Positions 34,079-43,330 are shown, numbered from the stretch's first letter. The stretch: DNA of 64,000 nt from JAPHTQ01 sp050287105 (GCA_050287105.1 JBNKBG010000002.1:1-64000); one strand, 5' to 3'. Numbers and translations are program-made. Notes: generated from the sequence alone by a model not told the origin.

Positions 34079-36088
34079 TTAGAATTTATATGCCGCATTC
34101 AGGTAGACGTAACGGCCCGGCTCGTTTATCAGCATGACATCGCCGCTGCCATCGGACAGTAATTTTAGATCCTTGTAAGTATTGGTGGTGGCGTATGTCT
34201 CGTCGGTCAGGTTTTCCACGCCCAGAGTCAGTTGTATGTTCTTTACCACCATATGTTCCACCTTCAGGTTGATAACCTGATATGCATCGATAGCCTGTTC
34301 ACCGTTATCTGCGTCGAAGTTGCTCCACTTGTCGGCAGCGACATACTCCAATCTGATATTGCCTTTGGCCGAGTAATCGTAGTTAAGTGCCAGATTGAGC
34401 TTGGTCGGTGAGATCTCTGCCAGGTCCTTGTCAGTTTGTCCGGTCAGTGCTTCACTCTTTTCACCGCGCTGCCAGGCGATACCGTAGTCGAGACTGAACT
34501 GATCGTTGATGAACCATGCACCGCTGAGGGAGGCGCCGTAGATCACCGCATCGATGTTCTCAAAGTTATTGGTAGAGCTATCGGCGTTGTAGTAGATGTA
34601 ATCCTTAAGTGTACTGTGGAACAATTTGGCCTTTACGCTGGAACTCTCGTACTTATGCTCTACACCAAGATCGATTTCGGTGTTGGTAGTTTGCTTCAGA
34701 TCGGAAGTACCAGTCTCGACAGGCCCCATCATGCTTGGACCATGGAAGTAAAGTTCACGTGCATCGGGTACCCGGGATGAGATACCAACACCGCCGAAGT
34801 AGCGTGTCGAGGCATTGGCATTGTAGCTGGTGAAGAGAAAGCCACTTACGTTGCTGTAATCATTATCCGGTTGGGCATAAGCATTGCCTGGTTTGATGCT
34901 GGTGCTATCGGCACGCAAACCGCCCTTTACGTTCCAGGCGTCGATACGTTTGTCCAACTCCACAAACAGCGCCTGATTCTGTGTATCCACATCATCGATA
35001 CTGGTCTGGCCATCCATAGATGTCACCATCATCCCACCCTTGACAGTATATGTGCCGTCCCAGTTACGCTTGCTGGCATCGAGACCTACAGTCAGGCTTG
35101 TGTCGACATCCAGATCCATGCGGTTTTTCACTTTGAATCCCTGTACTGCTGTAGTCAGCGCGCTGATCATCTCATTGGCCGAGTTTGTACCGGATGCAAG
35201 ACGATAGTAGGTGGACATAGGGTGATCGACCCTGCTGTCGTAGTACTGAAAATCGAGTGACTTGGAATAACTGCCCAGATCACGAATCGTGTACTCGGCA
35301 TTGAGAATGTCCGAGTTATCGTAGAGTGCATCCATACCACTGGAGGGGTAGAGCACATCATCACTGCGATTGGCGGTATAACTTAGTCGTAACTCCTGGT
35401 TCTCAGCGGTATCGACATAGAGCTTGGCCATCGCGGTCTGTTTTACATAGGCCTCCTGGTCTTTGTATTCCGCTTGGTACTGAGATGTGCTGGCCGGATT
35501 TAGATTGTTAATCTGATCGTAAAAGGTGTTGCCGTCCCCATCTTCATATTGATCACTGCTTTCGCGTGAAGCACTCAGCAGAATCCGCATAGTATCGGTT
35601 CCTGCGCTCATGGAGGCATACGCCTTCTGGTAATTCCAGCTGCCGAAGTTAACTCCGACTTCTCCCGCCAGTTTTTTCTCGGGCCTTTTGGTGGTGATCA
35701 TCACCGCACCGCTGAGGGTACCGAAGTTCTCTACGTCATAGGGGCCTTCGGTGATATCGATACCGTCGACATTGTTGGCCAGGATGTGCGAGGTGGGTGG
35801 GTCCATACGGTTAGGGCAGGCACCATAAACCTTGGCACCGTCAATCAGGATGTTGATATTGTCCTTCTTCTGACCGCGCAGAATGATATCGTTGGCGATA
35901 CCGCTGCGGCGTACCAATGAAACTTCTGGGACCTGGCTGGCCAATGCTTCAGCAAGGTCGGCAGACTTTAATTCCTCACCGCTTACATCATTAAGTGTGG
36001 TTGCCTCAACATTAATTATTGGTGTGGTATTTTCTTCCGCATGCAGCGGTACTGCACACAGCAGTAGCAGGCAGGCATATTTTTTCAT
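34079..36088 (-). CDS. TonB-dependent receptor, copper-receptor (OprC/NosA)-like
   Basis: Outer-membrane 22-strand barrel, 669 residues from the ATG at 36088. A signal peptide (1-17) and a plug domain (about 25-150) with DIILRGQKKDNINILIDGAKV and GPYDVENFGTLSGAVMITTKRP precede the barrel, which ends in YVYLNAAYKF with terminal Phe. The plug motif VYGACPNRMDPPTSHI resembles the CPN.MDPPTSY signature of the copper receptors OprC and NosA. NosA supplies copper for nitrous oxide reductase, and an nnrS gene lies close by, so copper uptake is a reasonable inference. Other metal or siderophore substrates remain possible. Confidence 0.85.
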   Translation of the reverse strand: MKKYACLLLLCAVPLHAEENTTPIINVEATTLNDVSGEELKSADLAEALASQVPEVSLVRRSGIANDIILRGQKKDNINILIDGAKVYGACPNRMDPPTSHILANNVDGIDITEGPYDVENFGTLSGAVMITTKRPEKKLAGEVGVNFGSWNYQKAYASMSAGTDTMRILLSASRESSDQYEDGDGNTFYDQINNLNPASTSQYQAEYKDQEAYVKQTAMAKLYVDTAENQELRLSYTANRSDDVLYPSSGMDALYDNSDILNAEYTIRDLGSYSKSLDFQYYDSRVDHPMSTYYRLASGTNSANEMISALTTAVQGFKVKNRMDLDVDTSLTVGLDASKRNWDGTYTVKGGMMVTSMDGQTSIDDVDTQNQALFVELDKRIDAWNVKGGLRADSTSIKPGNAYAQPDNDYSNVSGFLFTSYNANASTRYFGGVGISSRVPDARELYFHGPSMMGPVETGTSDLKQTTNTEIDLGVEHKYESSSVKAKLFHSTLKDYIYYNADSSTNNFENIDAVIYGASLSGAWFINDQFSLDYGIAWQRGEKSEALTGQTDKDLAEISPTKLNLALNYDYSAKGNIRLEYVAADKWSNFDADNGEQAIDAYQVINLKVEHMVVKNIQLTLGVENLTDETYATTNTYKDLKLLSDGSGDVMLINEPGRYVYLNAAYKF

Positions 36089-36184
36089 TTCGTTCCCCGG
36101 TTTTTGTCGGATAAATCGGGAAACGTAATGCAATAAACACGCCAGCACCAAGTGCTTGATTTACTGGCATGCGACAAGCAGTGT

Positions 36185-36200
36185 TGCGGCATATGCCGCA
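36185..36200. promoter_or_regulatory. 16-bp palindrome upstream of the TonB receptor
   Basis: Perfect palindrome TGCGGCATATGCCGCA, 97-112 bp upstream of the receptor start codon. It could be an operator. It has no A/T tail that would make it a good terminator for the converging transcripts. Confidence 0.35.
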
Positions 36201-36249
36201 TGTGAGACGCGATATGACTCAGCAGATTCCGTGTGTGATTACAACGGGG

Positions 36250-36918
36250 CTACACCTTTAGCTGTTTCAGGCGTTGCTTGAGTAGATTCGGGAAACGTTT
36301 GTACCAGGTAGCGTTGAGTGGCGAGGGATGGGGTAGCGGATAGATTTTCAGGCGGCGCTGCTTTCCATCTGGCGCCGCCAGGTCAACCTCGATGTAACTC
36401 TCGAAGCGATCTTCCCGCTCCCAGAAGGTTTCAAGTTTCTGTTTGGTTTCGCGTGATTGATTGATCGCAAACCAGAGAAAAGCCTCACGTCCCAGGGTGA
36501 TCATGGCCTCACCGTTCCAACCGTTGATCAAAAGGTCTGCTACCAGTGGCTGAAATTGCTTCTTTACCTTCATCGACCAGGCCTTGTTACCGGTCGGTTT
36601 ATAGGGAACGGTGTTGGCCCAGAAAAAGCCCTTGCCTACTTCAACGGAGGCAGCAAAATCGGGCAGCGGTTTCCCGTGCATATATTCGTAGATGGCAACA
36701 CGCACCTTCTGTCCGCCTGCGCCGATGAAGGGCATCTGGTGTTGCACTTCGTCACGTCCCGGATCTCGACCAAAGAAGGCGATGCGCGTATCGGGGTTAC
36801 CCATGCCGATCACGGGATCAAAGGGATCACGTTCGTAGTTTTCATAGACCGGCAGATCGATACCTTTCAGATCCACCGCCAATTCACGAAAGGCTTTATT
36901 ACGTTGTGTTGTATTCAT
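36250..36918 (-). CDS. uracil-DNA glycosylase superfamily protein
   Basis: 222 residues. Motif 1 is seen as IAFFGRDPGRDEVQHQMPFIGAGGQKVR, with the GxDPG-like loop, FFWANTVPYKPTGNKAWS follows, and motif 2 is YPLPHPSPLNATWYKRFP with the catalytic-loop HPSPLN. This fits the UDG superfamily that removes uracil or related lesions. It lacks the 4Fe-4S cysteines of families 4 and 5. The nnrS stop is seven bases upstream on the same strand, so they may be cotranscribed. Confidence 0.83.
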   Translation of the reverse strand: MNTTQRNKAFRELAVDLKGIDLPVYENYERDPFDPVIGMGNPDTRIAFFGRDPGRDEVQHQMPFIGAGGQKVRVAIYEYMHGKPLPDFAASVEVGKGFFWANTVPYKPTGNKAWSMKVKKQFQPLVADLLINGWNGEAMITLGREAFLWFAINQSRETKQKLETFWEREDRFESYIEVDLAAPDGKQRRLKIYPLPHPSPLNATWYKRFPNLLKQRLKQLKV

Positions 36919-36924
36919 CGTTTC

Positions 36925-38124
36925 CTAGCCGTAAGAGCCATCGACTCGCGGCTTGATTAACAGCGGCGCATAGAGTAGACCAAAGCTGCCCAGTGCGATG
37001 ATCCAGAGAAGTTGTGAGCTGCCGATCCAGAGCAGGTAGTGATGCATATCGAACAGCGCGCCGAACACCCGTAGCACTGCCGCAACAAATACCAGGACAA
37101 ACAGCGGCCCAAGATAGCGCGGTGGTTCGAAAACATTGCGTCCGGTATGCCCGTAGGCAACCCGCACCATCATCCCGATGGTTACCATACCGATTGCGCC
37201 AACACTCAGGGCATGCAGCGCCGGTTTGCCATCGACAAATCCGAACAGTGCCAGTGCCGTGAGGAGAAAACCGAGCATTAGCCAGAAATTAGCCAGGTAG
37301 AGCACCCACAGCAGCGGTTTCTTCCAGATCCCCGGTGTATACCAGTCGTAGAGACGGATGCCCTGTAGTAGAGAGAGGGCCAGTGCCAGCACGCCCGCCA
37401 CCGTCGTATAGGGTGTGAAGACCGCCAACGCCCAGAAGACCAGCATCATCACCAGATTGCTGCGGTCCACCCAGATGCGGTTGTGCAGGCTCACCATGTA
37501 ACCGACGCCCCGCTCGATAAAGAAGGGGATCACCCGACGCCCCATTAACAGAATCAGGGAGATGATCAGATAGACACCGCTATAGAGGCTCCAGCGTATG
37601 CCGTTCTCCATGCCATACAGTAACTCGGCATAAAACAGGGCATTGCTCACTGCAAGTAATACCACCTTGGAAAGCAGACCCACCTGCGCCCACTGGCGCA
37701 CTTTGACCACGGGCTGAATCAGGGCCGCACATAACCAGATATTGAAGGCCAGGTCGCAAAGCGCTGCCAGCCATAAACCGCCCTCTGCGGGAACGAGCAG
37801 GAATATTCTCGCCAGCAACCAGAGCAGTGCCAATAACATCAACCCTGTTCCGTGCAGGGTCTGTATCGAGGTCCAGTTGCGCACGGCGGTTAACAGGAAG
37901 CCAGCGATCACTCCCATGGCATAGCCGTAGATCATTTCGTGACCGTGCCAGTTGATCTCTCCGATGCGGGCGAGTGCCGTGGGTTGCAGGTTGAACTGCA
38001 TCATCAGCAACCACAATGTCATCGCCACTGCGCCATACAAACTACCGGCTAAGAAGAACGGACGAAACCCAAGATGACTGATGGCGATACGGTAGTGCTT
38101 TTTTTGCGGCGAAGAGATCATCAT
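36925..38124 (-). CDS. nnrS: NnrS family protein
   Basis: Polytopic membrane protein, 399 residues with about 12 spans; haem- and copper-containing in characterised species and linked to nitric oxide stress and denitrification. Family motifs include HLGFRPFFLAGSLYGA near the N terminus, NWHGHEMIYGYAMGVIAGFLLTA near residue 55, GRRVIPFFIERGV near 195 and HALSVGAIGMVTIGMMVRVAYGHTGR near 305. Conserved His residues are present. The start overlaps the murI stop by four bases. Confidence 0.92.
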   Translation of the reverse strand: MMISSPQKKHYRIAISHLGFRPFFLAGSLYGAVAMTLWLLMMQFNLQPTALARIGEINWHGHEMIYGYAMGVIAGFLLTAVRNWTSIQTLHGTGLMLLALLWLLARIFLLVPAEGGLWLAALCDLAFNIWLCAALIQPVVKVRQWAQVGLLSKVVLLAVSNALFYAELLYGMENGIRWSLYSGVYLIISLILLMGRRVIPFFIERGVGYMVSLHNRIWVDRSNLVMMLVFWALAVFTPYTTVAGVLALALSLLQGIRLYDWYTPGIWKKPLLWVLYLANFWLMLGFLLTALALFGFVDGKPALHALSVGAIGMVTIGMMVRVAYGHTGRNVFEPPRYLGPLFVLVFVAAVLRVFGALFDMHHYLLWIGSSQLLWIIALGSFGLLYAPLLIKPRVDGSYG

Positions 38125-38933
38125 GCGATAGCGTTCTCCGTTAACGGTTCGACGACAACCGCCTGTTGCAGTAGTGCAGAGAACAGCGCTGTTTGCGCTT
38201 CGCCCGCCGCGGTGGAGAAAAATCGTAGCTCACCCCGGTCACTGGCCGGATTTAGCAGGTTGCTCTCCTGCAGCAGGGTGTGCAGCCGCCGGGCAATCGC
38301 CTCACCGGTATCGATAACATGCACCTTCGGTCCGACCAGATGTTCGATCAGGGGCCGCAGAAAGGGATAGTGCGTGCATCCCAGTACCAGAGTATCGGCA
38401 CCGCGTTCGAGAATAGGGGCGAGATATTGCTGCAGCAAACGGCTGGTCTCTGGTGTCTCCAGCGCACCGAGCTCCACCTGCTCTACCAGGCCCGGGCAGG
38501 GCTGGATGATCACCTCGCGTTCTCCGGCGTAACGTCGTACCAGATCTGCCATACGGTTGCTGTTGACCATTGCCGCTGTGGCGAGAAGCCCCACCACACC
38601 ACTCCTGCTACCCAGCACCGCTGGCTTGATCGCCGGCTCCATGCCAACCACCGGCATGGTGTAACGCTCACGCAGCGATTCCACCGCCGCCGCCGTCGCC
38701 GTATTGCAGGCCACCACCAGGGCTTTGGCACCCTGTTCCACCAGGGCGGCGGCAACCACATTGACACGTTCACGGATAAAGGCCGGGGTTTTATCGCCAT
38801 AGGGAAGATGGGCACTATCGGCGGCGTAGAGCAGTGCCTCGCCAGGCAGCAGGGCATGGATATGCCGCAACACCGACAGTCCGCCAGCGCCGGAGTCGAG
38901 AATACCGATAGGTGAAGTTACAGAGTCGGACAT
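38121..38933 (-). CDS. murI: glutamate racemase
   Basis: Cofactor-independent racemase that supplies D-glutamate for peptidoglycan. The two catalytic cysteines are in VVACNTATAAAV (near residue 77) and LVLGCTHYPFL (near residue 189). The N-terminal GILDSGAGGLSVLRHI and PYGDKTPAFI are family standard. The ATG at 38933 gives 270 residues; an upstream in-frame start would add 14 residues with no homology. Confidence 0.95.
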   Translation of the reverse strand: MSDSVTSPIGILDSGAGGLSVLRHIHALLPGEALLYAADSAHLPYGDKTPAFIRERVNVVAAALVEQGAKALVVACNTATAAAVESLRERYTMPVVGMEPAIKPAVLGSRSGVVGLLATAAMVNSNRMADLVRRYAGEREVIIQPCPGLVEQVELGALETPETSRLLQQYLAPILERGADTLVLGCTHYPFLRPLIEHLVGPKVHVIDTGEAIARRLHTLLQESNLLNPASDRGELRFFSTAAGEAQTALFSALLQQAVVVEPLTENAIA

Positions 38934-39062
38934 GGACAGATGATACCAGCCTGCGGCCTCTGCCGCTGCTGTCACAGAGTGGAAACCGTTATGTCATTCT
39001 CCTGACACCTCTTCGCTCTACGATTCGCCCATTCTTGCACCACTGAAAAGAGGAAGCGTGTT

Positions 39063-39272
39063 ATGTGGGATTTTGAAGTCGTCACTGTCGCCAAAACCAA
39101 ACCACCCTTCAGCGACCGCAAGGGCAACTGGTATCGCTATACCATTGCCAACCGGGTCACCGAGATCACCGGCACGCGTCGCGGCTCAAAGGATGAGGTA
39201 ATGAATTTCGTCAACCATTCCATCCAGCGCCTCAACAACCGTCACAATGGACCATCCTTCAGTAACGCATGA
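39063..39272 (+). CDS. small hypothetical protein
   Basis: 69 residues, basic and soluble (MWDFEVVTVAKTKPPFSDRK, then NWYRYTIANRVTEITGTRRG and EVMNFVNHSIQRLNNR). GAGGAAG is nine bases upstream of the ATG. A short CCCG/CGGG stem with TTT follows the stop. It precedes the DUF1415 gene on the same strand. No family is recognised. Confidence 0.65.
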   Translation: MWDFEVVTVAKTKPPFSDRKGNWYRYTIANRVTEITGTRRGSKDEVMNFVNHSIQRLNNRHNGPSFSNA

Positions 39273-39333
39273 AACGCCCGCTTAATCGGGTTTAGCGGTG
39301 TCCTGTCAGGCGGGGATACGGTATCCTCCAGCG

Positions 39334-39906
39334 ATGTCGAATCAACCCTCCGCCGAAACGATCATCGCCCGTACCCGCTGCTGGGTTGAGCGTGCCGTGA
39401 TCGGTTACAACCTCTGCCCCTTCGCCCGCAAACCCAGCGAAGCGGAGCAGGTGCGCTATGTGGTCAGTGATGCCACCACTCCGGAAACCCTGCTTCAGGA
39501 CACGATACAGGAGCTGGAACACCTGCTCGCCACCGACATGGAGGTGGTGGAGACTACGGTACTGATCCACCCGTACGTGTTGCAGGATTTTCTCGACTAC
39601 AACGACTTTCTCGATATCATCGACGCCCTGCTGGAAGAGGAGGAGTATGCAGGCCTGTTTCAGGTCGCCAGCCTCCACCCGGACTATCAGTTTGCCGGCA
39701 CCGAGCCCGACGATGCCGAGAACTACACCAACCGTTCCCCCTACCCGATCCTGCACCTGCTGCGCATCGATGCCGTCGCCAGGGCGGTTGACGCCTATCC
39801 CGATCCGGATCAGATCCCACAGCGCAATATAGAGCTGATGGAAAAGCTGGGCGCGAAGAATATGCGCACCCTGCTGGATGATTGTTTGAGCATCGGTGAA
39901 GAGTAG
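39334..39906 (+). CDS. DUF1415 family protein
   Basis: 190 residues. The N-terminal motif TRCWVERAVIGYNLCPFARKP is diagnostic for DUF1415; ETTVLIHPYVLQDFLDYNDFLD and FQVASLHPDYQFAGTEPDDAENYTNRSPYPILHLLR follow. It carries a single notable Cys in NLCPFA. The function is unknown. Its stop overlaps the GTG start of the MOSC gene by one base, so the two are coupled. Confidence 0.9.
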   Translation: MSNQPSAETIIARTRCWVERAVIGYNLCPFARKPSEAEQVRYVVSDATTPETLLQDTIQELEHLLATDMEVVETTVLIHPYVLQDFLDYNDFLDIIDALLEEEEYAGLFQVASLHPDYQFAGTEPDDAENYTNRSPYPILHLLRIDAVARAVDAYPDPDQIPQRNIELMEKLGAKNMRTLLDDCLSIGEE

Positions 39907-40349
39907 TGGCAAAACTGCTTGGTATTGCGATCAAACCTCGTCCCAAAGAAGCGATGCTGCTCTGTAGTGAGGCGTTGCTCGATACGCAGTCCGGGCTTGT
40001 CGGTGACTGCTGCGGTCAGTCCGGCAAGCGTCAGGTGACCCTGATGAATCTGAGTGACTGGCAAGCCGCCTGCGCCGAGCTCGGAGTGGAACTGCCCTGG
40101 CACACCCGTCGCGCCAATCTGCTGGTCGATCACCTGCCATTGCAGCAAAGTATCGGTTCACGTATCCGATTGGGTGAGGCCCTGCTGGAAGTCACCGGCG
40201 AGACCGATCCCTGTGAACGCATGGAGCAGACATATGCCGGATTATTCCAGGCGCTTCTCAATGACTGGCGCGGTGGCGTGACCTGCCGGGTTATCGCTGG
40301 CGGCGCTATTCGTAGCGGGATGACGGTAACGCTCGATCCTCCTGCTTGA
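39906..40349 (+). CDS. MOSC domain-containing protein
   Basis: 147 residues starting at a GTG that shares a base with the previous stop codon. The MOSC fold is seen in SGLVGDCCGQSGKRQVTLMNLSDW, RRANLLVDHLP, GSRIRLGEALLEVTGETDPCERME and GGVTCRVIAGGAIRSGMTV. The Cys in DPCERME is the usual candidate for a cofactor or sulfur ligand. MOSC proteins act on molybdenum-cofactor-related or sulfur chemistry; the small stand-alone type has no settled role. Confidence 0.88.
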   Translation: MAKLLGIAIKPRPKEAMLLCSEALLDTQSGLVGDCCGQSGKRQVTLMNLSDWQAACAELGVELPWHTRRANLLVDHLPLQQSIGSRIRLGEALLEVTGETDPCERMEQTYAGLFQALLNDWRGGVTCRVIAGGAIRSGMTVTLDPPA

Positions 40350-40411
40350 AACCAACGCTGAAGATACCCATATCCTCGCCATCCACTACTAAGCCACTCG
40401 CGAACCTGTTC

Positions 40412-40801
40412 ATGAAATTTTTCTTCCGCTACTTCTTCCGTACCCTGCGTATCATCCTCGGCCCGTTCATGTTGCTCAATGAGTGGCTGACCACCCCCAA
40501 GGGGATGGAAAGACCCGCCGATGAACAACAGAAAATCGATGAGGCTTGCAAGTCATTGCAGCTTTATCAATTCAAGACCTGCCCTTTCTGCATCAAGGTA
40601 CGACGTGAAATCAGCCGACTTTCGTTAAGCATCGAAACCAGAGATGCCCTGCACGACCCGGCCGCACGCAGCGAATTGCAACAGGGTGGCGGTGAGATCA
40701 AAGTCCCCTGCCTGCGCATCACCGAAAGCAACGGCGAGCAGCGCTGGCTCTATGAATCCGATGCCATTATTGCCCTGCTCAGGCAACGCTTTGCGGTATA
40801 G
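40412..40801 (+). CDS. glutaredoxin-family protein with N-terminal membrane segment
   Basis: 129 residues. A hydrophobic basic N terminus (MKFFFRYFFRTLRIILGPFMLL) precedes a glutaredoxin domain with the active site C-P-F-C in YQFKTCPFCIKVRREISRL (near residue 57), a cis-Pro in VPCLRI and the C-terminal YESDAIIALLRQRF. This gives a dithiol glutaredoxin tethered to, or close to, the membrane. The start at 40412 is the first ATG; the ribosome site is weak. It is 62 bp beyond the MOSC gene. Confidence 0.82.
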   Translation: MKFFFRYFFRTLRIILGPFMLLNEWLTTPKGMERPADEQQKIDEACKSLQLYQFKTCPFCIKVRREISRLSLSIETRDALHDPAARSELQQGGGEIKVPCLRITESNGEQRWLYESDAIIALLRQRFAV

Positions 40802-40862
40802 GAGAGTCCACACGCGCTTCCGCTTCGTGGTATAACTCCACAAAGACCACCAGGCGACTCCT

Positions 40863-41333
40863 ATGCTATTCAACAACAACGAAACAGAGCGTTTCTCTCT
40901 CTCCCGCCTCGACCCGACCCACCCACTGGCCGCCTACTCCAAACATGCGTTTGAGCTCGACGGCAACCATTGGCCGTCGGTGGAACACTACTACCAGGCG
41001 ATGAAGTTCGGTGATGCCGATTATCGTGAACAGATCCGTCAGGCCGCTCACCCGGCCGACGCCGCCAAACTGGGTAAAAGTAAAAAGCATGATCGGCGCA
41101 AGGATTGGGACAAGGTCAAGGTAACCTTCATGACCCGTGCTACCTACATCAAATGCCGCACCCATCCAGAGGTGGCGGCAGCACTACTTGCCAGCGACGA
41201 AAAGCCCATCGTTGAAACCAGCCAGTACGACTATTTCTGGGGTTGTGGTCGGGATATGCGCGGCAACAACGCCTTCGGCAAGATGTTGATGGGGGTTCGG
41301 GACAAACTGCGTGAAGAGATGAAACAGGGTTAA
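40863..41333 (+). CDS. NADAR family protein (YbiA-like)
   Basis: 156 residues. The motifs LAAYSKHAFELDGNHWPSVEHYYQAMKF, AAKLGKSKKHDRRKDWDKVK, THPEVAAALLAS and YFWGCGRDMRGNNAFGKMLMGVR are the complete NADAR signature. Members hydrolyse riboflavin intermediates (YbiA) or remove ADP-ribose from modified DNA bases. Without a neighbouring DarT-like gene the housekeeping role is more likely. It overlaps the converging gene by four bases. Confidence 0.92.
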   Translation: MLFNNNETERFSLSRLDPTHPLAAYSKHAFELDGNHWPSVEHYYQAMKFGDADYREQIRQAAHPADAAKLGKSKKHDRRKDWDKVKVTFMTRATYIKCRTHPEVAAALLASDEKPIVETSQYDYFWGCGRDMRGNNAFGKMLMGVRDKLREEMKQG

Positions 41334-41869
41334 GGGGTTTTGATCGGCTTACCATCAAGACTGACACTGTTCTTGTCGCGCCAGTACTGCTCTATCCCTT
41401 CCGGCCCCTTCTTCTCCGCCCACTCTTTCAATTTTTCACGCTCACCCTGGTACTCAAAGAAAGGCACGGCAAAGCCGCAGGAACTCTGCACCAGCTCCAC
41501 CTGCATATCAAAAATCTGCCGTGCGCCGATAATCGGTGAAAACTGTTCATAGAGCACTTGCCACTCATTGTCACCGGGCTGTATCTCTCTTGCCGTGCCG
41601 TAAAGACGCAGGATGAGCGGATCGCTGTCAAAGGAACAGAACATCAGGGTCATACGCGGCGACTCGCTGATATGTGCCGCCGTTTCATTACCACTGCCTG
41701 TAATGTTCAGCCAGATAATACGATTACCATCCAACACGCGCAGTGAATCCATGCCCTTCGGCGATACGTTTACCCGACCATCCGCCGCTGCCGTTGCAAC
41801 GAAATAGATCTTTTGTGTTTCGATAAACGCCTTCAGTTTTGAAGAAATTTCTGTATGTAACTGTCCCAC
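41330..41869 (-). CDS. pyridoxamine 5'-phosphate oxidase family protein
   Basis: 179 residues with the split-barrel FMN-binding fold: IYFVATAAADGRVNVSPKGMDSLRVLD, NRIIWLNITGSGNETAAHISESPRMTLMFC and LRLYGTAREI. The GNE.AAHI pattern and the C-terminal helix EYQGEREKLKEWAEKKGPEGIEQYW occur in a stand-alone subgroup of unknown substrate, not in true PdxH. It shares one base with the upstream DUF2238 gene, so the two are probably translated together. Confidence 0.85.
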   Translation of the reverse strand: MGQLHTEISSKLKAFIETQKIYFVATAAADGRVNVSPKGMDSLRVLDGNRIIWLNITGSGNETAAHISESPRMTLMFCSFDSDPLILRLYGTAREIQPGDNEWQVLYEQFSPIIGARQIFDMQVELVQSSCGFAVPFFEYQGEREKLKEWAEKKGPEGIEQYWRDKNSVSLDGKPIKTP

Positions 41870-42489
41870 TATCTTTTCCCTATCTTGTGCAACTGTCTGT
41901 CATGAAATCGAGACAGAACCAGTAATGAAACGGTCGCACCGATCAACGCAAAGAACATATCCGATTGGGTATCCCAGGGATCACCCTGCGTACCGAGGAA
42001 TTCATCCGCCCCCTGCCCCATAATTACTGCCGCAGCCCATTCAATCAGCTCATAGGTGGCACTAATCGCCAGAACGATGCAGATGACAATAAACGACAGC
42101 ATCTTACGCCCACGCACATAGACGCCGCGCAGCAAAATTTCACGTGCCGCCAGCGCCGGGACAAAGCCCTGCATGAAGTGACCAATCTTATCGTAGGGAT
42201 TGCGGCTCAAATGAAACCATTCCGTGATCTCGAAACCGAGCGGCACCCGCGCATAGGTATAGGCCCCGCCAGCCATCAGCACCAGCGCATGCAGAAATAT
42301 CAGAACATAGAGGAGCGTGGTCAATGGATAACGTTTGTAGGTTAACCACAACAGCGGCAGCACAATCAGTACCGGCGCGACCTCCAGCCACCAGGTAGTG
42401 CGGTCATAGGGTTGCCAACCAGAGACGACCAACGCGGCAAAGAGAACCATGGTTCCTGCAGTGAGCAAATACGTTTTTTGCACTACCAT
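41869..42489 (-). CDS. DUF2238 (YjdF-like) membrane protein
   Basis: 206 residues with about six membrane spans. The motifs GGAYTYARVPLG, NPYDKIGHFMQGFVPALAARE and SATYELIEWAAAVIMGQGADEFLGTQGDPWDTQSDMFFALIG are characteristic of DUF2238/YjdF. Conserved acidic and His residues face the membrane in these motifs. The function is unknown. It is followed on the same strand by the pyridoxamine-oxidase-like gene with a one-base overlap. Confidence 0.9.
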   Translation of the reverse strand: MVVQKTYLLTAGTMVLFAALVVSGWQPYDRTTWWLEVAPVLIVLPLLWLTYKRYPLTTLLYVLIFLHALVLMAGGAYTYARVPLGFEITEWFHLSRNPYDKIGHFMQGFVPALAAREILLRGVYVRGRKMLSFIVICIVLAISATYELIEWAAAVIMGQGADEFLGTQGDPWDTQSDMFFALIGATVSLLVLSRFHDRQLHKIGKR

Positions 42490-42502
42490 GTTTATCCTCT
42501 AG

Positions 42503-43276
42503 CTATATCTGTAGTGAGACCCCGGCATATATCCCGGAATACTTAATATGCATCTCGCGAGGGTCGTTGTTTCTGTCCGGATTGGTATATGTATAGTCCA
42601 TCATCCGATAGCCAAGATGGTATCGAACCCAGTTATTTTGCACTGCAGTTAACCTGAGAAACGAATCGGTGAGATATGTCTTATAGTTACGATCGAAAAA
42701 TGGAAACAGTGTATGAACCACCTGTGTATTCACATTGCTCTCGGCCTCGATATACAGCCACGAATTTAATTTGTAGCCAAGACCAAAGGTGATAAACATC
42801 TCAAAATTATGTCGCGTGTACTCCGCTGTTTGAACACCATCTGTCGCCGTGAGATCCTGTGAAAGGCCACCTATACCAATACCAAGAACCGCATCAATTT
42901 TTTCGTTTAAGTATTTATAGTATTTGGTACCCAAGGAAACATTTTCAAACTGAATATCTGTGTCGACAGTCGTGGCACCAGAGAACGTCGTCCCATTCCC
43001 CTCGATCTCGACACTACTCCCTGCAGGAATATACTGGGAAAAACTACCGCTTCCTGTACCTTTTCTGAAGTAGAGCGTGCCATATCCATCCGCATCTGCT
43101 CCGCTCGAAAAAAGACTGAATGGTGGGATTTTATTTATGGTGGTACTCAATAGAGCAACTTCGGCTTCAGGCATAAAGCCGTAGTCGACATCACCCCTTG
43201 TTCCCGTAGCGAGACAATTTCCAACCATCATTGTGTACAGCAACATCAGACAGGTTATGCGTGACGCATTATGCAC
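42503..43276 (-). CDS. outer-membrane beta-barrel-like hypothetical protein
   Basis: 257 residues. A signal peptide (about 1-23, MHNASRITCLMLLYTMMVGNCLA) precedes repeated amphipathic beta strands with aromatic belts (FENVSLGTKYYKYLNEKIDAVLGIGIGG, NFEMFITFGLGYKLNSWLYIEAES, WVRYHLGYRMMDYTY). It ends in YSGIYAGVSLQI, a typical barrel C terminus although Ile replaces Phe. It is probably an 8- to 10-strand porin-like or adhesin-like barrel. No family is recognised. The DUF2238 start is only 13 bp downstream. Confidence 0.65.
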   Translation of the reverse strand: MHNASRITCLMLLYTMMVGNCLATGTRGDVDYGFMPEAEVALLSTTINKIPPFSLFSSGADADGYGTLYFRKGTGSGSFSQYIPAGSSVEIEGNGTTFSGATTVDTDIQFENVSLGTKYYKYLNEKIDAVLGIGIGGLSQDLTATDGVQTAEYTRHNFEMFITFGLGYKLNSWLYIEAESNVNTQVVHTLFPFFDRNYKTYLTDSFLRLTAVQNNWVRYHLGYRMMDYTYTNPDRNNDPREMHIKYSGIYAGVSLQI

Positions 43277-43330
43277 ATGTAACTCCTACTACGCGACTAA
43301 ACCGTCGTGTCAACATATCACAAACACGAC

